Assembly: GCA_014058105.1 (NCBI GenBank)
Contig: JACGCM010000510.1
Span: 1,426,001 to 1,490,000, forward strand
Reading direction: 5' to 3'
Length of the DNA stretch: 64,000 nt
Origin: Kingdonia uniflora
Lineage: Eukaryota > Streptophyta > Magnoliopsida > Ranunculales > Circaeasteraceae
Both the position numbers and the translations under genes were made by a program. Shown piece by piece: positions 11,165 through 23,079 of this stretch. Below the pieces are notes generated by a model, which was not told where the DNA came from, made no database searches, and worked only from the letters and a program-made list of their open reading frames with translations. Position 1 is the first letter of the stretch, and every line of letters begins with the position of its first letter.

Positions 11165-11670
11165 TGTAACACCTCGACTGAGCGGGTATTGGAAAGGTGC
11201 CTAGCCCATTAGCGGTGATGGTAGCACCAATGGTTTAGTCCCACATCGCTTAAGATCCTGTCAGGTGTATGGTTCTTAAGTTAAAATTTCACTTTACATA
11301 CCACCGAGGCCTTTTCTTAGGAAAAAAAATCTCACACTGCTGGAGATCCGTAGTGGTTAAGTGAGAACAATATCAGTGTCTTTAGAGTGGGGTCGTAGGT
11401 GGGGAAACTGTAACACTCCGGCTGAGCGGGTATTGGAAAGACGCCTAACCCATTAGCAGTGATGGTAGCACTAGCCCATTAGCGGTGATGGTAGCACCAA
11501 TGGTTTAGTCCCACATCACTTAAGATCCTGCAAAGTGTATGTCTTTAAGTTAAGATTTCACTCTACATACCCACCGATGCCTTTTCTTAGGAAGACAAAT
11601 TTCACACTGCTGGAGATCCGCAATGGTTAAGTGAGAACAATATCGGTGCCCGTAGAGTGGGGTCGTGACA
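11165..11670 (+). mobile_element. Two direct LTR-like copies flanked by one target duplication (TRIM-like)
   Basis: Two direct copies of about 244 bp, starting TGTAACAC at 11165 and at 11409, are separated by almost nothing. The whole starts TG, ends TGACA, and is flanked by the perfect 5-bp duplication CTTGG (11160-11164 and 11671-11675). Copy 2 holds an internal duplication of a 25-bp block around TAGCCCATTAGCGGTGATGG. The shared TSD shows that both copies arrived or were arranged as one unit, as expected of a TRIM-like or internally deleted LTR element. There is no coding capacity. Confidence 0.75.
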
Positions 11671-11675
11671 CTTGG

Positions 11676-11699
11676 TATATATATATATATATATATATA
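11676..11699. repeat. (TA)n microsatellite
   Basis: An uninterrupted run of TA dinucleotides directly follows the target duplication of the preceding element. Confidence 0.9.
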
Positions 11700-11703
11700 C
11701 CAA

Positions 11704-12064
11704 GTTTAGCCAAAAAGCAATCCTAGTCCTCGATTTGTAGTTTGACCCAGGTCAACTACAATTGACTGTAGTTGACCCAAATCAACAAATATTAAAGACA
11801 GCTTTGCCCTTTTTGAATTTAAATTAAAAAAAATCAAATAATAAACCATAACCTCGGGATATTTACCGTGCAGTAATCGGGCGATCCAATTTTAAGTTTG
11901 ATTTAAAAGCGACGTGATTTGCACGTGTTGAACATAAGGGTATTTCAATCTTTGCCAAACAATCGCCAGATTTGAACTTGGTCAACTGCAGTCAAATTGC
12001 AGTTGACCTCAGTTTGCCTCAGTCAAATTGTAAATCGAGAACTAAAATTGTTATTTTGCTAAAC
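11704..12064. mobile_element. Foldback element with long imperfect inverted repeats
   Basis: The left arm begins GTTTAGCCAAAAAGCAATCC and the right arm, read in reverse complement, begins GTTTAGCAAAATAACAATTT. The similarity continues through CTCGATTT, TTTGAC and GGTCAACT for about 70 bp. This is MITE or MULE-like architecture. No convincing 9-bp target duplication was found, and a TA tract adjoins the left side. Confidence 0.55.
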
Positions 12065-12890
12065 AGGTGGACTTAAGTCTAATATCATATAAACATGTAC
12101 TTAAAGTCAAAATCACTTTTTTTTTTTAATAATATCCAAATGCAATGATATTGATATGGCGCATCAATCACGTCAGATATAGTCTTTCCAACTGCCACTT
12201 GCAAAAATCAAAATCCCAATAAGGGTAAGAAAGGATAAGAGATAATACATGATTCATGGATTTTCACCAGTATCTCTCTATCATCGCAAAACTAGTGGCT
12301 TAGTTTGGAAGTCTTTGGAGGGTCCCAAGAGCTTCTTTTCTCTAAACAAGGCAGTATCCCATCATAACCTTTGTTCATGTATTTTCTGATGTACATTTTG
12401 TTTTATTGAGTAATAATTCAGCTTTTTTGATGAGTTGTTATTGGGGTGATTCTACTTTTTTGTTTTGCATTTAGTTAATACAACTTGGGAATAATAGTGC
12501 AAAAATGGCGAAGTGCATGTGGCTACATTGTCGAGTGGCCATTGAGTGAGAACACCTCGACCAAAAAGTGGTCCAACAAGATAACCTCAGCCAGAGCACA
12601 ATCCGATAGACAGGCGTGATTGATGAACTATAACTGATTCTATATGTCAACTTCTTTAAACTAATTCAGCCAAGCATAATGTCCATGAAAAAAACCATTA
12701 GCTGCACCTGTTTGGGAATAACTAATATCAGTGATTCAAGATGGGGAAAGCTCAAAGATTTATGAAAAAAAAAAAAAAAAGTTCACTTGGAAAAATCTTC
12801 AATCGCGATAGTATTAAGAAAGTTAAAAGAGTTGAGATGTAAATTAAATATGTTACAAAGTCCAGAAAACTAGTCAGAATTACACTGTTG
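12065..12890. other. 3' flank of the CPL4-like gene
   Basis: No gene. The segment 12225-12450 is the second copy of the diverged duplicate seen at 6290-6540. An A17-like run at about 12764-12780 may mark an old retroposed insert. The 3' UTR of the CPL4-like gene should lie at the right side of this stretch. Confidence 0.4.
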
Positions 12891-15800
12891 TTATTGTCTC
12901 AAAGATTCTTGGGGTGCAAGCATATAAGATTCTTCAGGTTGCCTTGTCCAAAAATAATTTGCTGCTTCAAGCCATCTAGGATGAACAAGAAACTTTCCCT
13001 TTTCCTGAGCCCAATGGGCCTTGTCCGTCCCTGCTACAAGTGAAACTATGTGTGTTACAGATTGATCAAGTTCTGTAAAACACGAAGCACCTAAATGCTT
13101 CGCCATTAACCAAAGTTTCTTATTCTCGGGGCACTCTCCCCTCCAAATATGGCTGAAGAGTAGTTTACAGTCTTTCAAGACCTCTTTTCGAACATTTTTC
13201 AGCACCTGCAAAGACAACAAATAGCGGTCATATGATTTCATTTCTGTTTGCAAACATGCTTTAACCCAAAGACCGTGAATGCAATTTGCCACCAAAGTCG
13301 ATAGATCCAACTCGCATCAGGCCTTTGGTTTGTAATTTACAACCCCCAGACGTCGTTTTATATGGCTCTAACTACGAGTGGCCCATTACTTTTGAATATC
13401 AAGAACTTAGGGTGATTATCAAAATTTGGTATTATTAGTTTCATGGTGCAATGAGGGGTTAGTAGACTTACTTGTCTTACATCTCGGACCATTAAGTTGG
13501 CCTCGGTCTCCTATAAAAAAATATCCAATCAATGGTGGAAGTATGTTGGAGCGAGGTAGAAAACAAGAAAAGTCAACAGTCCAGCGACTAACTGAGTCAA
13601 AAAATGTCTGGTGAACGAGCTTAAGAACTTTAAGTATGGCTGATAGTGCGCCACTGCTCTCTACTTCATCCCTATTCAATTCTGAAAGGGATTTGTAATT
13701 TGATCCGAACTGACGCCCACTCGAAGCAAAGAAGTCATATCTTTCCATAAGAATTAGGTTTTCCTTATGCTTGCTCCATACCTGAAATTATAAACCAAAG
13801 AAGACTAAGAAAATTGCAGGACCATTGATAGCTTCAATCAGTCAAGTATTGAACTAAAAGAATCAACCATTGGACATTCCAAGATCCACAAGGCATGAAC
13901 AACATTATGCTACTTGAATACAGGAGATTAAAAGGTGATCAAGAATATATCATAAAACAGCTTGCCTAACAAAAGGTAAATCACAAAATAATACAATACA
14001 GTGATTCTACAGACCGAATAGGTGAGTTCTCTAATTCTTGCATGAGTATCCACACGATAAAATCTTGCATTAGAGAATGCTTAGCCTAGTAAAATGTAGC
14101 TTGGGATAGGGATATAAATAAGATCCAACTCATTGGTAGGGAAATTAATGTTTCAGCTAATTTTATTAGGCATATAATTTTAATTATCCTGCCTAAAGTT
14201 CGGAAACTAAATGAAATAAAAGCACCAAGAATGGTTCAAATTACACCAAAGGGATCTGGGACTTTGAAAAGTAATGAAATCTGCCGGTTGGCAAAACAGA
14301 ACTCCAGATCATGATGGCATTGGTGGAATTTTTTTTTGGCCCCGGATACCCATCTTTTAGGGGGTAATAGTATTTACAGCATTGTGCTTCATACCAAGGC
14401 AAATAAAAATAAAAGTATTAAGAGAATAAAAAAACTAGGATGTGGAGGTGTTCTCCGCATGATACTAACACCAAAATTAGGGAACGAAGAAAACCCCCTT
14501 GAGGTTACACAAGGAGCCAGATGTGCACATCAACCTAATCAATATGGTGGCATATGAAATTTAATAAATTTGAGTAAAACACCACGAGTAAAATGGTAAT
14601 AAGAAAACTGTAATTAAGCATGAATTATAAATATCTGATGTGATACTTACAATCTCTGTATCATCAAGAATGACTACTGCATTGTCAGCGCCCAGAACAA
14701 CATCAAGACCTTTTTGATTTTTAAGAGTGCCATCCGCTGAAGAGATTACCCTAGAGTCAAAATAAACCCTCCCAGGATCAAGGAGACGCGCCATTTCTTT
14801 TGCATACGACCGTCCACCCATGGTGTATATATACATCTCAAACATGTCACTTGCTTCTTTTAAAAATGTTCGCACAAAGGGCCTCAACTTCGTCATATAG
14901 TGCATAGATTCTAACATGAAAAGGCTGCCCTTTTGAATATCTATTCATTTTTCGAAAACACACAATTCAGTACTAAGAACAAATAATATTGAGACAATGA
15001 ATTGTCAAAGTACGAATAAATGCAAAATGGAGGGATAGATATATGTCGTGCTGTCCAAATACTTGTTTAAGGCATCTTTCACTACATGTTCAGATAGTTT
15101 GGACCCTGAATTTGCTTTGTATTGTGAAACCAGAGAGCTCTGTAAACATGTTATAATCTCTAATCCATGCATAAAAAAATCAATTTGCATGCTTGTCAGA
15201 TTTGTTATTTTACATATATGAAGTGCTAGGCAAATATTTGCACAAAAGAAGCAAAACCCAGTTGTTGATGTATCCATAATAGAAGTGTCTCTGTATTAGG
15301 GTAGAATGATAAACCTTGTAAGGAATCTGCATGGTTCTTCAAATATTCCTCCTCCGGAGAGATGTTCATAAACTTAACTGAATTTAAAAGAGTGTGGTCC
15401 AAGTCGAGTACTAAGTAAAGTTTTTTTCTTTTTAACAAGCTCTTTAGATCAGCCCCACGCATCCGAGTCAATTCTTCAGAGCCTATCTTCAGATCCTGCC
15501 AACAACATATAATTTTCATTGTTCATAAACTTATGTTTAAGAGTTTTTTCCTTTTCATACTACGCTTCAATCAAAGGGCGTGCAAAACACCTGACTGGAA
15601 GAAAATTAAAATAACACTTGTCATTCTATGACAAAATCTCTTAAACATAAAACCTTAGGGCTCACTGTTGCGATTTAATACAAAACTATCAAAGACATTA
15701 TAGCGGTAGCGACACAAATCTCCAATAGAGATAGTTAAAGGTTGTATGCACCTTGCTGTGAGATGGAAAGCTTTTGTATGTTTGGATTCGGGATGATTTT

Positions 15801-18800
15801 TGATCTTTTTTCCTATTTGCTTGAAATTTTGTATGTGTCCATGTTGTATGTACTCTTTCCTCCTCGGAAAATTTCCATATGGATCTCTAGGTTTTCTTAA
15901 ACAGAGAGCAGGTTTGATTTGTACTGCAACGACCAGGGCATTACTATTTCAACTGTTTATATGTTAAGTGTTTAGCTGTAAAATGGTCATTTATCCTTAC
16001 AAATACATACATATTTGGTATTTGTTTTGAAAGTGGAAGTAACACTTACGTTGGCCTCATGACACCTTTATACGAGCCTCAGAGCGGATTACGCTACAGG
16101 TTCTGCTTGTTACAGTTGTACAACTAGCATTTAATTAGGCTGCAGAAGTACAAAATCAAAAGGAGAATCTCGCGACAAAGGCAGAACTTGTACCTTATGT
16201 ATGTAGGAAAATGGAACTGCAGAGTTTTCATTCACGTGTTTCCCGCATGTTACGCACAATCCTTTAACAAAGAATGGATGAAGATATTGAGGACGGCATA
16301 TTTCCTCATTTATGGATGTATCTACATATAGTAATCAGTTAGATCTCATCTATTCTAGCAAAATATTCATCAAATGGAATATCAATTCATAGAAACTCAG
16401 TTACTTAAGCTACTAAGTGATGTTGATCTTTGGGGTTCCTCCGGTTCATCAAGTTCATCCAATATTTGCCTTTTAATCCTACAATTAACATACAAGTTGC
16501 AAAATTAAAAGTAAATATAATATCTTTAGTGCTCTTTATGAAAACCTGACAACAGAAAGTGCATCGCAGATTATGCTTTGTTGTGCATAATATCGTGCTC
16601 TTTTTTTATATGTTCATTTTTTATATTTTCTCCTCTTTTTTGTTGCCCTCCAGATCTCTCTCTAGATTTACTCTTTTAATCATGATTTTGTACATCGGAT
16701 ATTAGTTTTCTTTGTCTAGAACTTCTAGTAAATTTTCTCATCCTAGACTCCCTCTCTTCGAATTTTCTCTCTTCACTTCTCCAGACTTCTACCTAATTCG
16801 ATGTCGAATATGTTTTTCTGCTCAAGGTTCAAGTTGAGGTGTTGGAAAAGAGCATACAAAAAATAAGAACTTTCCAGCTTGAATGGAAAGATGGTTTCTT
16901 CCTCCTTCAGTCTACCGGGGAAAATAAATTAAGTTCATATTCTAACCACAATGCACTGGAGAGGAGTCTGTTATCCTAAAGGAGGTGGCCTTGGCATCAA
17001 TGACCTTAAAACTTGGAACCTATCTCCAGTCATGAAGCTAACTTGGAAGATTGTGAGTAAACAGGACAGTTTGTGGACCAACTGGGTGGAGAACCATTTA
17101 ATTGAAGGACGAAATTTCTGGAGCTGACTATCTCAAATCAAAGCTCTTGGGCTTGGAGGCAAACCTTGAAGTCTAGAGAAGTGGCTAATAAACATGCTAG
17201 GCATGTGATTGGAGATGGGAAGGGCACTATGTTTTGGAAAGACCCATGGCTCCCCCAAGGTATCCATCTACATGGGCCATTCCCGAATACCTTCAGCGTA
17301 ATATTTCAGATATTATTGAAAAGCTCGAGACAAATTTGTTTGGACAACTTCCACTAAAGGGATCTTCGCTATAGCAAAAACAATTAGAACCAAAAGTGAA
17401 AAGGTGAACCGGTCTAAAATTTGTTGGTCTAAACATAAAACACCAATTTCTGTAGATGAATGTTGTTCAAATACATCTTGGTCGCCAAAAGCAGGTAGTA
17501 CAAAGACACATTATCTTTCAATCTATTTGCTGTATTTGTAAAGCTTCTGAGTAAAGTTCCACCGACCATTTCAATGATTAATGCATATTTGCTAAAGAAG
17601 TGTGGGGGAACATCCTAAGGAGAAGCCATCTGACCATAACTTGTAGCACTCTACCTCAATAAATAGAATGGATAAGTACTCTCTTTCAAAAGGACCTGTT
17701 GTGCACCATAATTACAATGGCTTTTATTGCTCACATCTGGAAGGTTAGAAATTCAAGTAAGGACTGTAATGCAGCTATGGTCTTCAGGAATATTAGTGCT
17801 GATGTGACTGCCAGAATCAATATCACTATGAAGGACTGTGAAAACTTGGTAGAAGCTGGGATATTTGTAGAAGTTGGGGTTTGACTTCAATCTTTACTCT
17901 TAAGCTTCAGTCTATTATGTTTGGCCTCCCCGCCCACAAGGTGAAGTTACTCTAAAACATATGGTTCTTTCACACTGAGCAAGGTAGCTATGGTGTGTGT
18001 GTGTGGGGGGGGGGGGGGGGGGGGGGGCTTATTAATGATCATCAAATTCAAAACAACTACCTGGTTGCTTTTGCTGGTAAAACAATACCTTATTCAGTGA
18101 AATCAAGATGGGGTACACCAAGGTCAGGACTGCAACAGATTCTCTGCTGATGGTGGGACACATAAAAGAGGGAAAAACTTATCCATGGGACTGTTTTCTT
18201 TTGCTTCAGTCTTAGAAGGTACTGTGACAACCATGCAAATCATATTAATCTTATCAAATAGATAACGTGTTTAGGGAGAGCATTTTCAAGCATCCTTTTG
18301 TGATATAATTGGTGAGATTTATATCAACCCCTACCATGTTACCTCATGGCCTGCGTGTCAAATTAAATGGGGATGCAAGTGGTAAGATATTTCTTAGGTT
18401 GTAACCTTCTTTTTTCGTGCTATAAACCTGATTCTGCCTGGGGTCCTTGGCTAACCCCTGCTTGCCCAACAAAAAAACCCCAATGAAAATAGGTTTCTCA
18501 TAAACCCATCCTATTTTTCTCAGTTTTCCACAAACCGAACAATTTTTAACAGATTTCATGCGTTATTAAACTATAAATTGCGGTAAAAAATGAACGGTAT
18601 ACAGTAAGAAAAAAAAACATATTCAACACGACTTTCTAGAGATAAGGTAGCTCAATGTTCACAAATCACAACATTGGTTTTCTTTCTAATATTAATTACT
18701 TGCAAGATATAAAGACTACCTTTTATTTTGAGATTCCAAACACTCATCTTCGGAGATACTTCTTGATACATCCTCACTCAATGCAGTATAACCATCACTA

Positions 18801-18838
18801 CTCAAAGGGTTCAATGGAGAATCTTTTGCCAAACCCAT
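12891..18838 (-). CDS. CPL4: RNA polymerase II CTD phosphatase-like 4 (FCP1 family)
   Basis: Seven coding exons join in frame to 431 residues: 18838-18720, 16478-16405, 16321-16194, 15495-15315, 14940-14651, 13781-13593 and 13205-12891, each with GT and AG borders. Plant CPL4 proteins are about 440 residues. An acidic, Ser-rich N-terminus leads to a small Cys-bearing block (LCVTCGKHVNENSAVPFSYIHK-like), then the FCP1/NIF catalytic domain with the DxDxT motif DLDHT (residues 138-142), TKLRPFVRTFLKEA, YIYTMG and ILDDTE (second acidic pair, 260-261), and a C-terminal BRCT domain (about 338-425; LGASC, VTHIV, FLVHPRWLEAANYFW). The family removes phosphate from Ser of the Pol II tail in the nucleus; that role is inferred. 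The start is the first ATG of exon 2; the residues a longer DELEENLDGRD-like linker would supply before VLKNVRKE are absent. No stop or frameshift was seen, so it may be functional. Confidence 0.88.
16850..17960 (+). mobile_element. LINE retrotransposon fragment in CPL4 intron 2
   Basis: The plus strand shows, across several frames, the C-terminal part of a plant LINE ORF2: WRGVCYPK, GGLGINDLKTWNLS, LTWKIVSKQDSLWTNWV, then SSWAW-like sequence and the zf-RVT region with VIGDGKGTMFWKDPWLPQG (17202-17259) and IAHIWKVRNS near 17725. Stops and frame changes are frequent. The endonuclease and reverse transcriptase parts are missing, as in 5'-truncated LINEs. It is antisense to the host gene and confined to its 2241-bp second intron, so it does not disturb the coding sequence. 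No poly(A) tail or target duplication was found. Confidence 0.8.
17993..18027. repeat. (GT)n followed by a 23-base G run
   Basis: A short GT repeat runs directly into 23 consecutive G residues at 18005-18027. It lies just after the LINE fragment inside CPL4 intron 2; on the transcribed strand it would be a C run. Confidence 0.9.
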
Positions 18839-19250
18839 ATCTGAAAATAAAATATGCTTTTAGCAGATAGATGATAATATTAATGATAATTTAGTGAAAA
18901 CAACAATGCTGCAATTCTCAAATAAGCCTAAACTAGCAATGAAGTAATTCAAATGATCAAAGAACATGATCCAAAAATCTTACTTAGATTTGAAGACTCT
19001 TGCTTGAAATAAAACCCTAGTAACAGTGATTTCTTAAATTAGAGCACATTGTAATTACAGATTAAAGCGAAGAATCATAATTTTCTATATCAAAACATAC
19101 CAGAAAAAAAACTATTTTTGTTTAGAGATTGTAATTGGGCGGGTAGGAAAACCCAGAAAACTTTAATCTTTCGTTTAACGAATGCCTTGTTATTTAACGT
19201 GCTAGGGCTTAAATTTATAGAAAAAACTTGCCGCGTAATATGGTTCATGA
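18839..19250 (-). promoter_or_regulatory. CPL4: Probable 5' UTR exon, intron and promoter of the CPL4-like gene
   Basis: Upstream of the coding start, TTTTATTTTCAG at 18841-18852 is a good acceptor and CTAA/GTAAGA at 18983 is a matching donor, giving a 143-bp intron in the leader. The non-coding first exon would lie at about 18984-19250. The transcription start itself is not visible, and these positions are inference. Confidence 0.45.
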
Positions 19251-20346
19251 TCCATGTGGGACTAAAATTAAACATCAAATCTCTTTTCTGACTGGGCTGG
19301 CTAAATTGAGAAACTATGATTGGGCTAGTGTATGTGTTGATTGAGGGATATGGGATCGAAATTTTTTAACAAGGGCACACACCACTTGAAAACATGTGGT
19401 GAATGCTCTATATCATTAAATATTGCATACATTATTCACAAAAAAACATTGCTAATATCCTGCGCTAATTTTATTTCCCTCTTGGGGCGTTGACTAGTTT
19501 AATTTTGATGTGCGTGCCATTTTTTTTTTTTTGGAAAAGATTAGGACAGATTTGAAGTCATATGATGGAGTTGATCAATAATAGACCAAATTGGTGTTAG
19601 TCGGTCGATAAATCTGACTTCTCTGTTTGACCACTTTTCAAGCTATTGTAAAAGATGAGCATTATGAAGACTAGACATGATAGCTTTTGAGCCTAGGTTG
19701 CGTCAATAGAACCACATGACTTTGATTGTCTAATCATAACTTTCGATTTAGAGGTTGCATTCGCCTTTTCGGAAAGCTCTTGACGTTGTTTTGAGCTAAT
19801 GACTAGACACTCTTTTCCTGGAAATAATTTACTTTAAAAAGTTATGAAAACAAGTTGACAAAGACAAACCATTCAGCCAAACAGTTTAAAGGAATGCTAA
19901 GAAACAATTCATACTGAAGAGCAATATCTATGGATCATCGATGTCTGTAGACATATTGTTGACAATAAACACGGCCTTATCTTAAACCAACTTCCAATCA
20001 AGCGCCCAGTCTTAATGGGGAAATCGACCGAGCTTCCAGAAAACATCCTAATGAACGTTTGCTATATTTTTGCTCGCAAACTCCATTTTTATCGTGTAAA
20101 CTACTATCATCTACTTGTCCGTTCTTATTTAACGATGCATAATTAAAGGTAAGAAGACCAATCCATTTGAATTCCAGTTATCTTGTCAATGATTTTGAGT
20201 TGGTTAGTCGACCAAGTTGGTCTTCGTAAAATTTATGCATAAGCCTGGACATTATTTGTTGTTTATGGCTCTATATATGTAAAACTCGCCAGCGATTATA
20301 GTCATGGACTCATTGGTCATTGATCATGTAAACCAAGTTGATACTG
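19251..20346. other. Intergenic DNA, nothing recognised
   Basis: I found no coding exon, inverted repeat or RNA gene that I can support between the CPL4 promoter and the first Gypsy-related sequence. Confidence 0.4.
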
Positions 20347-20585
20347 TAAGGACCTAAATTCATAGCTCGAATGGCCTCTTACACCAAATGTACCTGTGAC
20401 ACAAATATAGTAAACAAAGAATATAAATTGACACAAGTTTTTAGCGTGAAAACCTCTGAATAGGTAAAAACTACGACTTCAGTTCGAGAATTTGATAAGA
20501 ATAATTTTATTGCTTAAGTCTAATGAATATTGAATACAATTTGAGATCTTTTGAGCTGGAAAAGAAGATATTCCACGCAATCCTA
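20347..20585 (-). mobile_element. Inverted LTR fragment of the large Tat element
   Basis: In reverse complement this piece matches 33530-33715, the end of the LTR at the other side of the element: shared blocks include AAAAGATCTCAAATT, AATATTCATTAGACTTAAGC, CACGCTAAAAAC and TGTGTCAATTTATATT. It continues to a proper LTR end, CCTTACA. Its direction is opposite to the gag-pol that follows immediately. It may come from a second element of the same family or from an inversion. No primer binding site lies beyond its end. Confidence 0.75.
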
Positions 20586-20689
20586 AGGCAGACAGTTACT
20601 CAAAGATCAGCATTCCATCATGGTGAATCCCAAACGACCAGCCTTTGTGGCTCAGCATGAAATCTCAACATAACCTAATCAACTCGCAG

Positions 20690-22330
20690 AATTAAGGGCA
20701 AACCTCAACGCCGAAACCGTGAGGCAAAACGAGCTCGAACGCCAGTTGGTACACGACCGAGAGCTTCGCGAACATGAACTTGAAGAGGAGCGCAGAACTC
20801 GACAGTTGAAGTTTAAACGACATGAAGAATAAATGACAACATTGCAGACAGCCTTGAAAGTTATACAAGACGATCAACATGAATAAGCTCCCATGGAATA
20901 AGAGGTCATACCCGCAAATTCCAGAATATCAGCACGAGATAGACTGGGACCTCGAGGAGCAGCAAGCAGAGGAGCTTCCAGACACCTTCGCAATGATCCA
21001 CGGGGACCAAAAGCCTCAATTCATTTGGGACAGGAAGGTTTGTTAGAAATTAGTAGGGGACTCCGGCACTCAAAGCGTCTAGAGGAAGAGCCATGACCCT
21101 CATCCTGGGTGTCACTTCGGGAACGTTTGAGCGAGGGCAGTGGAAATCATAACCCCAAACCCGCACATCGAACAGTTCCAGCACCACGCTAATACGTTAC
21201 ACAGGAACACATGGATCAACGAATTAAGGAATTTATAGAAGCTTAAGCTCTTTGCAACAAAGACGATTTGGGCAAATTATAAGACAACCCGATTGCTAAA
21301 GAGTTATTCGACATGAAAATTCCAACATGATTCCATACTCCAAAGATACGCAAATACAAAGGCACTGATCCAAGTGAGCACGTCAGACAGTTCTGAGATT
21401 CGTTGGGATTATATTCAAACTTAAGTCGCATTCTTTGTCGGCTGTTTGTTACAAGTCTTCAGGGAGAACCCTTCCGATGGTTCCATTCCTTATCCGAAGA
21501 TTATATCCTAACTTTTGACCAATTACAGAAAATCTAAGTTCAAAGTTTTCACCAAAAAGTTCTTCGAACTCGCTCGAAAAGTTGATAATCTCGATAAGAA
21601 GACAGCTATTTCGGCATTTACCAATGCTCTACAGATGGATTGTAAGGCGAAATAACATCTTTTCTTTAACAAACCTTCAACTTTGAAAGAAATGATTGAG
21701 AAAGTAAATGAGTATATCGATCTAGAAAGGATGATGTCTGAAAGACATAAATCTACTAAAAACGTCCTAACCATGAAGAGTCCAACCACAGATACAGACG
21801 ACGAACGTAACAGTGATGAGCAGGGTAACAAGAGGCGTGCAAAAATTGATACAGGAAAATCCCGCAAAAGAAATTTATTACCAAAACTTGTCATTCCGAA
21901 ATTGAATGTCAAGATTTCAAAAATCTACCATATACTGGTGAATGACAAATTCTTCCGTATGACTCAGCCTCTATAGCCAATTTAAGGCAAACCTTACTGT
22001 AAGCACCACAAAGTGACGCATCACGAAATTGACCGGTGTTACACCGTACAAAGATTGTTGGAGTACATTTTTAAAGACGGAAGAATGCACGAATATATTA
22101 TTGATATGGAAGGATATAAAAATGGAAGTTACAAGGAGCAGGTCGAAGTCATTCAAGTCGAAGAGGAGATAGAGGAAAAGTACTTGTATCACCTCTACCT
22201 TAAACACATGATCGAGATTCATTAGATCAACAATTTGACTAAATTCAAGAGGAGAAGATTGACAGAATGCCACGACCTCACGACTTGAGAGAAAGAAGCT
22301 AAGCTCCTACCCAAATCAAACCTGTGGCGA
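20690..22330 (+). pseudogene. gag of the large Tat element
   Basis: The reading starts with a Glu/Arg-rich coiled stretch (LAELRAN-like, 20690-20830). It continues with the retrotransposon gag core near 21350-21540: YKGTDPSEHVRQF, DSLGLYSNLSRILCRLF, LQGEPFRWFHSL. A Cys/His block, YCKHHKVTHHEIDRCYTVQRL, lies near 21990-22060, the usual nucleocapsid-like site in this lineage. Gag forms the virus-like particle. Several stops and frame changes break it, including one between RQF and DSLG. The open frames at 21683-21976 and 22013-22225 are surviving pieces. Confidence 0.75.
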
Positions 22331-22380
22331 ATTGGTATTTTATTTGAAGACTGCGGTATAGGTTATGTCAAGTTCCCACA

Positions 22381-23050
22381 TCATGGCACGCTGGTCATCA
22401 TGCATGAAATGGAAAAAATTGTTATGTATACCATGATGATAGATACGGGAAGTGGCATCAAAATCCTATTCCAGAGCATAATTGAGCAAATAGGATTAAT
22501 GGAACAAGTGGAGCCAAGCGATATTGATACCAGTAGATTCAATGAATCTAAAGAAAAAAGAGTAGGAAAAATTGTCTTACCAATAACAGCGGGACCGACA
22601 ACCCTCGACAAACATTTTACGTATACAATACAAAATCTCAATTTTTGGAGATTATAGGGCGTTGCTGGTTACACAACATGCATGTGATCCCCTCCACTTA
22701 CCATTAAGCACTTCAATTTAAATATAATGAGGGCATCTATGAGACTAAAGGGAGTCAGAAGCTAGTTCGAGCTTGCGAAAATATAGAATCTACCATACCC
22801 AACGTATCCGACAAATTTGCTTCATAGCAATTACAAAAAGCTGGCCACGTCGAGGATCAGCTGTCCGTAGCCGAGCTTACAGAGTACATTAAGATTGATG
22901 GACATAGCTGGGGAACATACATCGGTACCATGCTTGTCCACCAGGAAAGGAAGCTCTCATACGCTTCCTTCAAGCCAACAAAGACGTGTTCGCATAGATT
23001 TTTTAAGAAATGTCAGGAGTTGACCCAACAAAATCCTGTCACAGATTGAG
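22381..23050 (+). pseudogene. Aspartic protease region of the large Tat element
   Basis: An open frame at 22400-22657 includes MYTMMIDTGSGIKILFQ; DTG is the active-site triad of retroelement aspartic proteases. The continuation near 22660-22760 is in another frame (WLHNMH-like, then YETKGSQKLVRAC), so the product is broken. The homologous region of the second Gypsy element at 42.9 kb has the same arrangement. Confidence 0.72.
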
Positions 23051-23079
23051 TATTCGAGATAAAGCTATGATAGTTAAAC

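Noticed and set aside
11165..11670. Interpretation of the two-copy element as a 5S-bearing Cassandra TRIM
   Set aside because: The characteristic 5S rRNA promoter sequence of Cassandra LTRs is absent.
15005..15277. A 90-codon minus-strand open frame in the CPL4 region
   Set aside because: It falls in the intron between the DLDHT exon and the next exon. The flanking exons join in frame (SLQDIQKGSLF) without it.
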